Below are positions 8,637 to 17,761 of a DNA stretch of 64,000 bases, piece by piece. A program made the position numbers and the translations under genes. The stretch comes from Thiocapsa imhoffii (lineage in GTDB: Bacteria > Pseudomonadota > Gammaproteobacteria > Chromatiales > Chromatiaceae): NCBI RefSeq assembly GCF_016583985.1, contig NZ_NRSD01000003.1, positions 124,001 through 188,000 on the forward strand, written 5' to 3'. Below the pieces are notes generated by a model, which saw only the letters and a list, made by a program, of their open reading frames with translations, was not told the origin of the DNA and ran no database searches. How positions within the stretch are numbered: the stretch's first letter is position 1; each line of letters starts with the position of its first letter.

Positions 8637-10652
8637 TCAAGGTGATGGGTGCGCGGCCGCGGCCGGGTGCTGCGGATCAGCCATCAGGGTGCCCGCCTCG
8701 GCGGCAAAGAAGGCTGCGACATCCTCCATCGCTCGGGTGCGCGCCATCGGCGGCAGACTCGCGAGAAACTGGTGCCCATAAGAGCGACTGAGCAGACGCG
8801 GATCGCAGACCACCAAGACGCCCCGGTCCGAGCCATCACGAATCAGTCGCCCTGCACCCTGTTTCAGCGCGATCACCGCACGCGGTAACTGGTACTCATT
8901 GAATGGATTGCCCCCGCCGCGCCGCACGGCATCGATCCGCGCCGCGAGCACGGGATCACCAGGGGAGGCAAAGGGCAGCCGATCGATCAGCACACAGGAC
9001 AGCGCCTCGCCGCGCACATCGACCCCCTCCCAAAAGCTCGCGGTGCCAAGCAAGACGGCATTGCCGAGGGTGCGAAATCGTTCGAGCAATGCGGCGCGTG
9101 GCGCTGTTCCCTGCACCAGGATCGGATAGGGGATCCGCTCGACGAGCCCCGCGGCGATCTCCCGCAAGGCACGATGGCTGGTAAAGAGCAGAAAGGCGCG
9201 CCCGCGACTGTAGCCGATGACCTCGCACGCCACCTCAAGCACCTGGCTGTTATAGTCGCTCGCGGAGGGCTGCGGGAGACCGCGCGGCACAAACCAGAGG
9301 GCCTGACGAGGATAATCGAAGGGACTGTCCCAGCGCGCGGTGTGCGCCTCTTCGATCCCAAGCTGTTGGGCGAAATGATCGAAGCATTCGCCCACCGCGA
9401 GGGTGGCGGAGGTGAAGATCCAAGCGGTGTGAGCGCGACTCATCTGGGCCCGGAACGGCGCGGACACCTCCAGTGGCGTCTCATGCAGCGCAAACCCTCG
9501 CCCTTGGGTCTCGAACCAGCGCACCACCTCGCCCGCCTCGGCCAGAATCAGCCGCTGCAGGGTCGCACCCAGATCTTCGGCACGGCCCAGACAGCCATCC
9601 AACCCCTTCGCGCGCCCGGTTAATGCCTGCAGGCACGCGACCACCCCGGTGACCGCATCGAGCAGGCCATCGAGCGCCGCGAGGGCGTCAGGTTCCAACG
9701 CCAGTTCGCCCCAGGGGCCACGCCGATCGAGTTCACCAAGCCGTAGCCGCAGTTCCTGAACCGCTCGGCGCAGCACCATCAACCGCTCGACAAGGTGTGG
9801 CGCGTCCCCCGCCTCGCGGCGATATTCGAGTTCGGTGTCGCGCGCTAGGTCCAATAACTGGCGACTGCTGACCCGCGCGCCAAAAAAACTCGATGCGGTC
9901 TCGGGTAATTGGTGGGCCTCGTCGAGCACGAAACAATCCGCGCCCGGGAGAATGTCGCCAAACCCCTCATCCTTGAGGGCCAAATCAGCACAAAACAGGT
10001 GATGGTTCACCACCACCACATCCGCCGCTTGCGCCTCGCGTCGCGCCGCGACCAGATAGCAGTCCTGCCACTGCGGGCACTCCTGCCCTAGGCAATTGTC
10101 CCCGGTCGAGGTCACCAGCGGCCAGACGCGCGCATCCTCCGGCAGCGCCAACTCGGCGATATCACCATTTTGAGTCACGCTCGACCAGGCTCGCACGGCC
10201 TGCAGGCCGCTGCGGGTCTCGCGATCGAGCCGCGACAGGTCGTCCAACGCGAGTCCCAGCCGGTGGCGACACAAATAGTTCGCGCGACCCTTCAGGAGCG
10301 CGGTGGTCACCGGGACCCCTAAGGCCGCGCGCACCAAAGGCACATCACGGTGAAAGAGTTGATCCTGGAGATGACGGGTGCCGGTCGAGATCAGAACCTT
10401 ACGACCAGATAACAGGGCTGGAACCAGATAGGCGAAAGTCTTGCCGGTCCCGGTTCCAGCCTCGCAAACAAGCGTCCCACCGGTGGCCATCAGGGCGGCG
10501 ATGCACTCGGCCATGGCCTGTTGTTGCGCGCGATGCGAAAACCCCGGCACGGTCGTGGCAAGCTGGCCCGTCGGACCGAAGAGGTCGCTGAGATCCGGCA
10601 TCCTGATCCGCTCGCCCGAACCATCGTGCTGAATCCCCGCGGGAACGGTCAC
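8637..10652 (-). CDS. yoaA: YoaA/DinG-type ATP-dependent DNA helicase
   Basis: A 671-residue superfamily 2 helicase of the XPD/DinG group. Walker A is EAGTGTGKT (about residue 61). Four cysteines fitting an Fe-S cluster occur in YLCRHR (about 127) and CLGQECPQWQDC (about 185-196). The DEAH box is in FVLDEAHQ (about 244), and the C-terminal motifs include GTASFWEGVDV and QGAGRLIRD. E. coli YoaA acts with the Pol III chi subunit in damage tolerance. The GTG start at 10652 overlaps the stop of the upstream lipoprotein gene in a GTGA junction, which favours this start, although an ATG 17 codons later is possible. Confidence 0.88.
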   Translation of the reverse strand: MTVPAGIQHDGSGERIRMPDLSDLFGPTGQLATTVPGFSHRAQQQAMAECIAALMATGGTLVCEAGTGTGKTFAYLVPALLSGRKVLISTGTRHLQDQLFHRDVPLVRAALGVPVTTALLKGRANYLCRHRLGLALDDLSRLDRETRSGLQAVRAWSSVTQNGDIAELALPEDARVWPLVTSTGDNCLGQECPQWQDCYLVAARREAQAADVVVVNHHLFCADLALKDEGFGDILPGADCFVLDEAHQLPETASSFFGARVSSRQLLDLARDTELEYRREAGDAPHLVERLMVLRRAVQELRLRLGELDRRGPWGELALEPDALAALDGLLDAVTGVVACLQALTGRAKGLDGCLGRAEDLGATLQRLILAEAGEVVRWFETQGRGFALHETPLEVSAPFRAQMSRAHTAWIFTSATLAVGECFDHFAQQLGIEEAHTARWDSPFDYPRQALWFVPRGLPQPSASDYNSQVLEVACEVIGYSRGRAFLLFTSHRALREIAAGLVERIPYPILVQGTAPRAALLERFRTLGNAVLLGTASFWEGVDVRGEALSCVLIDRLPFASPGDPVLAARIDAVRRGGGNPFNEYQLPRAVIALKQGAGRLIRDGSDRGVLVVCDPRLLSRSYGHQFLASLPPMARTRAMEDVAAFFAAEAGTLMADPQHPAAAAHPSP

Positions 10653-11428
10653 TGATCGCTCGCGCGCTGCTCGGCCTCCCCGGCGCCGTCAAGATCACCG
10701 GAACGACGCCGCGCTTCGGCGATGATGCGCCAGTTATCCTGCCTGATCGCTGGCGTGTTCCCGGCCAGATTGTTCGAGCGGGAAGCCAGATTGCCCGCCT
10801 GTGCCGATTGGCCTTGTTCGAGACGCACGCGTGCGAGCCGATTCCACAGATAAGGCTCGCGGGGGGCGATGCGCAGTGCGCGTTCGAGGGATGCGGCCGC
10901 CCCGGCAAAGTCGCCGGCTTGCCGCTGCTGCTCTGCCTGCCGCGCCAGCGACTCTGCCGCCGGCGCCAGACCCTCGACCCCAAGCGGCGGTGCACTCGGG
11001 ATGAGTGCGACCTGGGTCTCCGGGGCCGGCGGTGCGGGCTCAGACAGGACCGGCGCGGATGGAGAAGGCGCCGCGGGGGCTGGCGCTGGCGGTGCCACCG
11101 CGGGAGCGGCTGTTGGTGCCACCGGCCCCGACTCTGGGGGTGCGGTAGCCACACGAGGTCCCTCTTGCTCGGTCGGAACCGGCGCGCTCGGAGCCGGCTC
11201 CGATGTTTCCGGGGCGGTTGCGACAGCAGGATCACGATACGCGAAGACGCGCGTCGGCTGCCGTTGCGGGCGCTCGGGAGGCGTGGTTTCCGCAACCGTC
11301 GGTGGCGCCTCCGGTGCCGGCTCGCGCGGCGTCACCCGCACCACCGGGGCTGCGGTTTCAGAACGCTGCAAAACGTTGCATGCCGAGGTCAGGAACACGG
11401 CCATGAGAAGGATGAAGAGTCTGGTCAT
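10649..11428 (-). CDS. TPR lipoprotein, probable LpoP-like activator of PBP1B
   Basis: A 259-residue protein. Residues 1-17 are a lipoprotein signal ending FLTSAC, with Cys17 as the acylation site. A Pro/Ala-rich, probably disordered linker runs to about residue 155. The last 90 residues form TPR-like helices (SLERALRIAPREPYLWNRLARVRLEQG). It overlaps mrcB by ATGA and yoaA by GTGA, so all three are translationally coupled. Pseudomonas aeruginosa LpoP is a TPR lipoprotein encoded beside the PBP1b gene and needed to activate it. The architecture (lipid anchor, long flexible linker, TPR domain) and the gene order match. The activator role is inferred. Confidence 0.75.
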   Translation of the reverse strand: MTRLFILLMAVFLTSACNVLQRSETAAPVVRVTPREPAPEAPPTVAETTPPERPQRQPTRVFAYRDPAVATAPETSEPAPSAPVPTEQEGPRVATAPPESGPVAPTAAPAVAPPAPAPAAPSPSAPVLSEPAPPAPETQVALIPSAPPLGVEGLAPAAESLARQAEQQRQAGDFAGAAASLERALRIAPREPYLWNRLARVRLEQGQSAQAGNLASRSNNLAGNTPAIRQDNWRIIAEARRRSGDLDGAGEAEQRASDQ

Positions 11429-13797
11429 CGGCTGAAAAAGTCGCTCAGGAAATGATTCTGCCGTTCGGGCGCCCGCCTCGGGGAACGGTCTTCTGACGAA
11501 CTAGAGGGCTCAGGAGTTGCCTCGGCCGCAGCTTGCACAACGTCTTGCCGCGGCGTGCCGGTTCCTTCGTCGCCGCCCTCTTGACGACCACTAGGCGGAC
11601 GCGTGCCGGCCACGTAGGGCGGCGCATCCCCGCTGCCGGCCACAACGCCATCAGGCGGATCCCGCGGTATCGATTCGTTTGGCAACGCCAGCATCAGGTC
11701 GCCCCAGACGCGCAGGGCGCCGGTTCCACCAGCCAAGCCCATGGGCTGATAGTCATCGCGACCGACCCAGACCACGGCGACCTTGTCGCCGCTGAACCCC
11801 GCGAACCAACTGTCGCGCATATCGTCGGTCGTCCCGGTCTTGCCCGCCATCCGCAGATCCTTGGGTAACTGGCTGCCCAGCCATCTCGCCGTGCCATGGG
11901 TGACCACCCGTTCCATCGCCCAGGTGGTCAGATAGGCCGCGTGGGGATCAACCGCTTGTTCGACCGACAGTGGATAACGATTTAGAGGACGACCGTTGGC
12001 ATCCACCACCTCGCGAATCGCCCGCAAGGGCGCGCGATAGCCCCCCGCCGCGATCGTTTGATAGATCTGCGCCACTTCGAGCGGGGACATGGACACGGCA
12101 CCCAACAACATGGCCGGCACCCGGACGATGTTGCGCTGAACCCCCAACCGGTACAGCGTCTCGGTCACCTCGGTCAGACCCAGGCTCAAACCAAGATTCA
12201 CGGTTGCCAGATTCAAGGAACTGCTCAAGGCACGATGCAAGGGGACGGCCCCATGGACGCGCCGATCGTAGTTCTGCGGCGACCACGTATCGTTACCGAC
12301 CCGCAGGTTGACGGGACTGTCCTGCAGATTGGTCGTCAGCCCGTAGCGTTGGGGTTGAGCCAGCGCAGCCAGATAGATGGCGGGCTTCACCAAGGACCCG
12401 ATCGAGCGAACCGAATCGAGTGCGCGATTGAACCCGGCAAAGCCAGGTTCGCGCCCACCGGCCAAGGCGAGCACCTCGCCCTGCGCAACGGAGGTCACCA
12501 CGGTCGCGACCTCGAGTGTTCCCGGCGTCATGCGTCGTGATGTCTCGAGTTCGGCAAGTTGCGTGGGCAACGACTGTTCAACCACGGATTGAACCAGTGG
12601 GTCCAGGGTCGTGAAGATCTGCAACCCCTCGGAGCGGAGATCCTCATCGCGATAATCGCGCTGTAATTGGCGCCGAACCAGGGAGACGAAATCCGGATAG
12701 TTCCCAACCGGCCGACCGCCTCCCTCAGCGAGACCGAGTGGCGTGCGTTTTGCGGACTCGGCCACGTCACTGCTGATGACGTTGTCGCGCGCCATCAGGT
12801 CCAGGACGAGGTTGCGGCGACTCAGGGCCGCTTCGGGCCGGCGGCGCGGATCGAGCGTCGAGGGCGCCTGGACAATGCCGACCAACAGCGCCGTCTCGGG
12901 CACACTCAACTCAGACAGACTCTTGTTGAAGAAGAAGCGACTGGCCAGACCGAAGCCATGAATCGCCCGACTACCGTCCTGTCCCAGATAAATCTCGTTG
13001 GCATAGGCCTCGAGAATCTCGTCTTTGCCATACCGCCGTTCCAACAGGAGCGCCATCAAGGCCTCGTTGATCTTCCGCTCGAAGGTGCGATCCGCCGTGA
13101 GGTAAAAATTTTTCACCAACTGCTGGGTTAGGGTACTCGCGCCCTCGACTACGCCACCGGCGCGCAGATTGCTATACGCCGCCCGCGCGATCCCGCGTGG
13201 GTCGACGCCTAGGTGCCGGTAAAAACTGCGATCCTCGACCGCGATCAGACCAGCGACCAGCAGGTCTGGAAGATCCTTGCGCCGCACCAGGACGCGATCT
13301 TCGTTATGCGTCGGATAAATGTTGGCGATCAACATGGGCTCGATGCGCACCAATGCCGGGCTGAACCCACCCGCGGCATCCGCCAAATCAGCGACCTGCC
13401 CATCGCGCAGACGGATCTCCAGGCGTCGCGCCGGCTCCTCGCCGTCCCAAAACCGGAAGGATCTGGTGTTGACCAGGAAACGATCGCCTTCGCGATGGTA
13501 GTGGCCGGGCAGGGTCGGCGTTTCGACCCGGCGGTAGTTGAGACGATCAAGTTCACCTTCCAACTGATCGGCAAACAGGGGACGACCGAGATAGAGTTCG
13601 AGCGGACGCGCATAGACGCGGGCGGGTAACGCCCAACGTTGCCCCTCAAACTTGGCGCGCACGATGCGATCGAGATGGACGCTGTAGAGCGTTCCGACCA
13701 GTCCGAGGCCGATCAGGGCCAGGAGCACCCAACGCAAGAGGAAACCGCCGAACCGACGGCGACGCTGGAGCGGTCGGCGGCGCACGGGCTTAGCCAT
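11425..13797 (-). CDS. mrcB: Penicillin-binding protein 1B (bifunctional glycosyltransferase/transpeptidase)
   Basis: A 790-residue protein from the ATG at 13797 (MAKPVRRRP). A basic cytoplasmic tail precedes a membrane helix (about 16-38) and a UB2H-like region (about 60-150). The GT51 glycosyltransferase domain has Glu188 in VEDRSFYRHLG and GASTLTQQLVKN. The transpeptidase domain has the active-site S468-L-V-K, SSLN and K653-T-G-T. The enzyme polymerises and cross-links peptidoglycan at the outer face of the inner membrane. Length and domain order fit PBP1B rather than PBP1A. It heads an overlapping operon with the TPR lipoprotein and yoaA. An upstream in-frame start would add 19 unlikely residues. 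Confidence 0.93.
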   Translation of the reverse strand: MAKPVRRRPLQRRRRFGGFLLRWVLLALIGLGLVGTLYSVHLDRIVRAKFEGQRWALPARVYARPLELYLGRPLFADQLEGELDRLNYRRVETPTLPGHYHREGDRFLVNTRSFRFWDGEEPARRLEIRLRDGQVADLADAAGGFSPALVRIEPMLIANIYPTHNEDRVLVRRKDLPDLLVAGLIAVEDRSFYRHLGVDPRGIARAAYSNLRAGGVVEGASTLTQQLVKNFYLTADRTFERKINEALMALLLERRYGKDEILEAYANEIYLGQDGSRAIHGFGLASRFFFNKSLSELSVPETALLVGIVQAPSTLDPRRRPEAALSRRNLVLDLMARDNVISSDVAESAKRTPLGLAEGGGRPVGNYPDFVSLVRRQLQRDYRDEDLRSEGLQIFTTLDPLVQSVVEQSLPTQLAELETSRRMTPGTLEVATVVTSVAQGEVLALAGGREPGFAGFNRALDSVRSIGSLVKPAIYLAALAQPQRYGLTTNLQDSPVNLRVGNDTWSPQNYDRRVHGAVPLHRALSSSLNLATVNLGLSLGLTEVTETLYRLGVQRNIVRVPAMLLGAVSMSPLEVAQIYQTIAAGGYRAPLRAIREVVDANGRPLNRYPLSVEQAVDPHAAYLTTWAMERVVTHGTARWLGSQLPKDLRMAGKTGTTDDMRDSWFAGFSGDKVAVVWVGRDDYQPMGLAGGTGALRVWGDLMLALPNESIPRDPPDGVVAGSGDAPPYVAGTRPPSGRQEGGDEGTGTPRQDVVQAAAEATPEPSSSSEDRSPRRAPERQNHFLSDFFSR

Positions 13798-14040
13798 GTC
13801 AGCGCGCCCTCGCCGATCGCGGCCTGGCACGTCGATCGAACCCGGCTTCTGCACTCAGGGGTAGAGGGACCATCTCGAAGCGCCGCGCCGCGGCTGCGTC
13901 ACGGCACTCGCTCAGCGAACCGAGACGCAATCCTTGCCACCGTCCTGAACGCCCGCTGGAGCTGGAGCGTCCGCGCGACGTCACCTCAGCATGGCGGTGA
14001 TCGCATGCACAGCAGGTCATGAGAATCAATGTTTGATCCG

Positions 14041-14070
14041 ATTATCCGTATGTGGTTAAGCCGCCGCCAA
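14041..14070 (-). promoter_or_regulatory. Candidate sigma-70 promoter for the mrcB operon
   Basis: Read on the minus strand, TTGGCG (14065-14070) and GATAAT (14041-14046) are separated by 18 bases. The -35 box overlaps the 10-bp palindrome CCAAGCTTGG at 14067-14076. The predicted transcript would have a leader of about 235 nt before mrcB. The rest of the 507-bp gap between mrcB and the ABC permease gene (13798-14304) shows no gene. The call is by eye. Confidence 0.4.
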
Positions 14071-14304
14071 GCTTGGGACACCAGGGCATCACGCACGCGG
14101 TTATCGGGCGCGCGGGTGGCCGGCGTGGCGCATGCGCGCAAGTGGCGAATTCGGCGAGGAATTGGGATGTGACGCGGGGTCATCGCACCAGGTGACGAGG
14201 CCTAATTGGGTATCTTCCCACTCGGACCGCACGGTGACAACCACTCGGCTCCGTTGCAATTCCGAATCTCCGCTCACATCCGCGGGCACTGTGGACCGCG
14301 CGTT

Positions 14305-15093
14305 TCAGTGTTTGATCCCCACGCCACGACGCAAGAGGACAAGACTGAAGGCTGCGAGCACCAGGATGAACAAGCTGATGATCCCGAACGCGATGCCGAT
14401 CGGGATATCGCTCACGCCATTGAGTCCGTAGCGGAAGGCGTTCACCATGTAGAGTACCGGATTGGCAAGCGAGACACCCTGCCAGAACTCGGGCAGGAGT
14501 TCGATCGAGTAGAAGACCCCACCCAGATAGGTCAGCGGCGTCAGCACGAAGGTGGGAACGATGGAAATGTCATCGAAGCTGTTGGCGAAGATCGCATTGA
14601 TGAAGCCGCCGAGCGCGAACAACACGGCGGTCAGGATGAAGACGAGGAGCGTGACGCTGTAGCTGTGAATCGAGATCTCGGTGAAACAGGCCGCGACCAC
14701 CATCACGGCGATGCCAACCACCAGACCGCGCGCCACGCCTCCCGCCACATAGCCGGCGAGGATCACCCAGTTGGGTGCGGGTGAGACCAGCAGTTCTTCG
14801 ATGTAGCGGGAGAATTTGCTGCTGTAGAAGGACGACACCACATTTGAGTACGCATTGGTGATGACCCCCATCAGGACCAATCCTGGCACGATGAAATCGA
14901 GATAGGGCAAACCACCCATGCTGCCGATGCGATCACCGATCAAGCGACCAAAAATCACGAAATAGAGGGTCGTGGTGATCACCGACGGGAGGATCGTCTG
15001 AATCCAAATCCGCGCGAAACGCAGGATCTCCTTGACGAAAATCGTCTGGAAACAGATCCAGTAACGCGGCCAGGCCAACCCGTATCGGCTCAC
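14305..15093 (-). CDS. ABC-2 type transporter permease (YadH-like)
   Basis: A 262-residue membrane protein with about six hydrophobic segments. It has the ABC-2 pattern: an N-terminal amphipathic stretch, 'LYFVIFGRLIGDRIG', 'YLDFIVPGLVLMGVITNAYSN', and the C-terminal 'LTPLTYLGGVFYSIELLP' loop followed by 'NPVLYMVNAFRYG'. These are hallmarks of the YadH/NodJ group of export permeases. It overlaps the stop of the ATPase gene by ATGA, so the two subunits are co-translated. The transported molecule is unknown; relatives handle polysaccharides or small toxic molecules. Confidence 0.88.
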   Translation of the reverse strand: MSRYGLAWPRYWICFQTIFVKEILRFARIWIQTILPSVITTTLYFVIFGRLIGDRIGSMGGLPYLDFIVPGLVLMGVITNAYSNVVSSFYSSKFSRYIEELLVSPAPNWVILAGYVAGGVARGLVVGIAVMVVAACFTEISIHSYSVTLLVFILTAVLFALGGFINAIFANSFDDISIVPTFVLTPLTYLGGVFYSIELLPEFWQGVSLANPVLYMVNAFRYGLNGVSDIPIGIAFGIISLFILVLAAFSLVLLRRGVGIKH

Positions 15094-16088
15094 GCGAGAT
15101 CCTCGCGCGAGATCATCGGTTGGGGCACCGTGAGGGAATTGGGTCGGGGCGCGGCGACCTGAGTTCCGCGATCAACCATGTCGAGGAACAGGCGCTCCAG
15201 ACGATTCTGTTTGTTGCGCAGACTGATCACCTCAATCCCGTTGCGCGAAAGGGCTTGAAACAAGCCGTTGATCGTGTGCTCGCGGCTCATCTCCACCTCG
15301 AGGGTGCAATCATCGAGATGCTGGAGCACAAAGCCTCCGAGTTGCGGGAGTTCCGAGACCCGGCCCTTCAAATTCAGCACGAAGGTTTCGGTGTGCAAGC
15401 GATCGAGCAAGCGTACGATACTGGTCGACTCGGCGACCTCGCCTTCATTGATGATGGCGATATTGCGGCACAGGCTCTCCGCCTCTTCGAGGTAATGGGT
15501 GGTCAGGATGATGGTCGTGCCGCCGGCATTGAGTTCGCGCAGAAAGGCCCACATTGATCGACGGATCTCGATATCGACCCCCGCGGTCGGTTCGTCGAGG
15601 ATAAGCAGGCGAGGCTCGTGGACTAGCGCACGGGCAATCATGAGCCGCCGTTTCATCCCGCCGGAGAGTTTGCGCATCTCTGAGTCGCGCCGGTCCCAGA
15701 GATCAAGTTGTTTGAGGTAACGGCGCGCGCGCACCTTCGCCTCGCGCCGGGCAATGCCATAATAGCCGGCTTGGTTCAGGACCACTTCCTCGACCGGCAG
15801 GAACAGATTGAAGTTGAATTCCTGCGGAACGAGGCCGATCGCGGATTTGACCCGTTCTGGCTCGCGGTCGAGATCATCGCCGAACACCCGCACCCGGCCC
15901 GCGGTCTTGTTCACGAGCGAAGCGAGGATGCCGATAAAGGTGGACTTGCCGGCACCATTCGGCCCGAGCAATGCGAAGAAGTCGCCCTCCGCAACCGTCA
16001 GATCGATTCCTTTCAAGGCCCGGAAGCCGCCCTGATAGGTCTTGGTCAGTTGCTCCACCTCGAGTGCGTGCATTGGATTGACGCTCAT
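15090..16088 (-). CDS. ABC transporter ATP-binding protein (YadG-like)
   Basis: A 332-residue nucleotide-binding subunit. Walker A is LLGPNGAGKST, the Q-loop region is GLVPQEFNF, the signature is LSGGMKRRL and Walker B is LLILDEPTAGVD, with the switch histidine in ILTTHYLEEAE. About 90 residues beyond the ATPase core form a C-terminal domain typical of the ABC-2 exporter partner group. It pairs with the downstream permease, presumably as homodimers of each. An ATG five codons downstream (MHALEVEQL) is an alternative start. Confidence 0.9.
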   Translation of the reverse strand: MSVNPMHALEVEQLTKTYQGGFRALKGIDLTVAEGDFFALLGPNGAGKSTFIGILASLVNKTAGRVRVFGDDLDREPERVKSAIGLVPQEFNFNLFLPVEEVVLNQAGYYGIARREAKVRARRYLKQLDLWDRRDSEMRKLSGGMKRRLMIARALVHEPRLLILDEPTAGVDIEIRRSMWAFLRELNAGGTTIILTTHYLEEAESLCRNIAIINEGEVAESTSIVRLLDRLHTETFVLNLKGRVSELPQLGGFVLQHLDDCTLEVEMSREHTINGLFQALSRNGIEVISLRNKQNRLERLFLDMVDRGTQVAAPRPNSLTVPQPMISREDLA

Positions 16089-16173
16089 GCTGTGCGTGTT
16101 CCTTCAGGAGTCGTGCGCAGTTTGATCCGCGCCCTCTCGATTTCAAGATTCATCGTTCAAGACGACCAACAAC

Positions 16174-16935
16174 GTGGACGTTCTCGACATCGCCCTCATT
16201 CTCTTCGCGCTCGCCGTGCTCGCCGGCTGTATCGACACCATCGCGGGAGGCGGCGGACTCATCACCATCCCGGCCTTGCTCGGAGTCGGTCTGACACCAC
16301 TGGAGAGCCTGGCCACGAACAAGGCGCAAGCCGTCTTTGGTAGCGGCAGCGCGACCCTGCACCTGCTCCGCAAGGGGTTGATCGATCTGCGTGAGGCACG
16401 CCTCGCGATCCTCTTGACCGGACTGGGGGCCGCCCTCGGCACGCTGCTGGTGCAGCAACTTGATGGCGCGGCCCTGCAGCAGCTCATCCCCCTCCTCCTG
16501 ATTGGCTTCGCGCTCTACTTTCTGGTCTCGCCGCGGGTTTCGGATCTCGACGCTCAACAACGCCTGAGCACGCGTGCCTTCGCCTGGACGGTTGGTTTGG
16601 GCGTCGGGTTCTATGACGGCTTCTTCGGTCCGGGCACGGGCACCTTCTTCGCGATGGGCTATGTGGCTCTGCTGGGTTACAACATCCGGCGCGCCACCGC
16701 GCAGACCAAACTGCTCAATTTCGCGAGCAATCTCACCGCGCTGTTCGTCTTCGTGATCGCCGACCAGGTGGTCTGGCTCCTAGCTGCCGTGATGGCCGTT
16801 GGACAACTGATCGGGGCCTGGATCGGTTCGCACCTCGTCTGGAAACATGGCATGGCCTTGATTCGCCCGCTGCTGGTGAGTGTGTCGATCCTAATCTCGT
16901 TGAAGCTCTTCTGGGACCACTGCAACGGGACCTGA
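16174..16935 (+). CDS. TSUP family permease (TauE/SafE-type)
   Basis: A 253-residue membrane protein with about eight hydrophobic segments in two homologous halves. Each half carries the family's glycine-rich loop: DTIAGGGGLITIPAL near the N-terminus and GFYDGFFGPGTGTFF in the middle. TNKAQAVFGS and TKLLNFASNLTAL complete the pattern. TSUP permeases are proposed to move sulfite, organosulfonates or other sulfur and carbon anions across the inner membrane. The start is GTG. The gene is divergent from the ABC exporter and alone on its strand, so the substrate is not indicated. Confidence 0.85.
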   Translation: MDVLDIALILFALAVLAGCIDTIAGGGGLITIPALLGVGLTPLESLATNKAQAVFGSGSATLHLLRKGLIDLREARLAILLTGLGAALGTLLVQQLDGAALQQLIPLLLIGFALYFLVSPRVSDLDAQQRLSTRAFAWTVGLGVGFYDGFFGPGTGTFFAMGYVALLGYNIRRATAQTKLLNFASNLTALFVFVIADQVVWLLAAVMAVGQLIGAWIGSHLVWKHGMALIRPLLVSVSILISLKLFWDHCNGT

Positions 16936-17026
16936 TCCGCTGCCGTGACGCCCCGCCTCGGGGCGCGCGATGCGGCAGACCGGCGCCACCGCTGCGCCGC
17001 CCAACCGGACCCGGGTGCGCGGGCGA

Positions 17027-17602
17027 TCAAGGGGCGTGGGGGGCGCGCGCGAGCCAAAACAGAGCCGGCTCCTCATGGTTGGCCAATGGGCCATCGCGCA
17101 GAACCAGAACTCCATCGGAGACCTCCCATGAGGCCACCCCATCGTCCACCTGCACGATCGGTTGCTGCAGCGCCCGCGGGTCGCGTCGCGACGTGACGCG
17201 ACGCTCCACCCAGTCGCGGATCACCGTGTGATAGGCGCGCCGATACGAGAGCTTGACGGCCTGCAAGCGATCTTGTGCGAAGAAAAAGGCCACTGAGGCA
17301 CTCGGAATCCCGTTGAAGGAACCGATCGGCGCCGCACAGAGCCGATTGCCGAAGGGATTGCGGCCGTCGGCACACTGTAACGCGAGATTCGGGAAGGTCT
17401 CGCGGAATTGCGCCTCGGTCAGCGCCGTGCTCATGGTCTCCAAGGCAGCGTTGAATTCGGGTTTCCCGAGGATGAACATCAGCGCCAAATCGGTCCGCCG
17501 CTGCCCGTCCTCGGTGAAGGCCAACCAAAAGAAAGGCCCGAAAACGAGTGCGAGAATCAGCAGGGATTTGTAGAGTGAGGGGAGTTTATAGTCGCGTTCC
17601 AT
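17027..17602 (-). CDS. Conserved-looking protein with one N-terminal membrane segment, unknown function
   Basis: A 191-residue protein. A short N-terminal segment (MERDYKLPSLYKS) is followed by one membrane helix (LLILALVFGPFFWLAF, about 13-28) and an extracytoplasmic region. There are two cysteines in LQCADGRNPFGNRLCAAP that could form a disulfide. Codon use and the sharp ATG start suggest a real gene, but no family was recognised. It lies back to back with the ECF genes. Confidence 0.55.
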   Translation of the reverse strand: MERDYKLPSLYKSLLILALVFGPFFWLAFTEDGQRRTDLALMFILGKPEFNAALETMSTALTEAQFRETFPNLALQCADGRNPFGNRLCAAPIGSFNGIPSASVAFFFAQDRLQAVKLSYRRAYHTVIRDWVERRVTSRRDPRALQQPIVQVDDGVASWEVSDGVLVLRDGPLANHEEPALFWLARAPHAP

Positions 17603-17761
17603 CGGTATAGTCTAACGGGAACTGAGGCGTCGCACCGCGCGACGTGCGCACCAATGGATCCGGTGACACCCAGCATGGCCGAAATGACCGACCGGTTGCA
17701 ACCGAACCACCGACCGACGCCGTGCGTGCGTGCGTGACCGAATCTGGCAGACGAGGATGGA

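Noticed and set aside
8470-8640. Upstream extension of the VWA protein gene
   Set aside because: The residues are Arg/Gly/Pro-rich with no domain, and a good ATG is at 8469.
10801-11340. Repetitive Pro/Ala codon stretch
   Set aside because: It is the disordered linker of the TPR lipoprotein.
11203-11406. Plus-strand frames of 67-215 codons inside the TPR lipoprotein gene
   Set aside because: They are GC-driven shadows; the minus-strand frame has a lipobox, TPR helices and overlaps with both neighbours.
17603-17761. Cobalamin riboswitch before the ECF genes
   Set aside because: No conserved B12-box bases were seen in this 159-bp leader.
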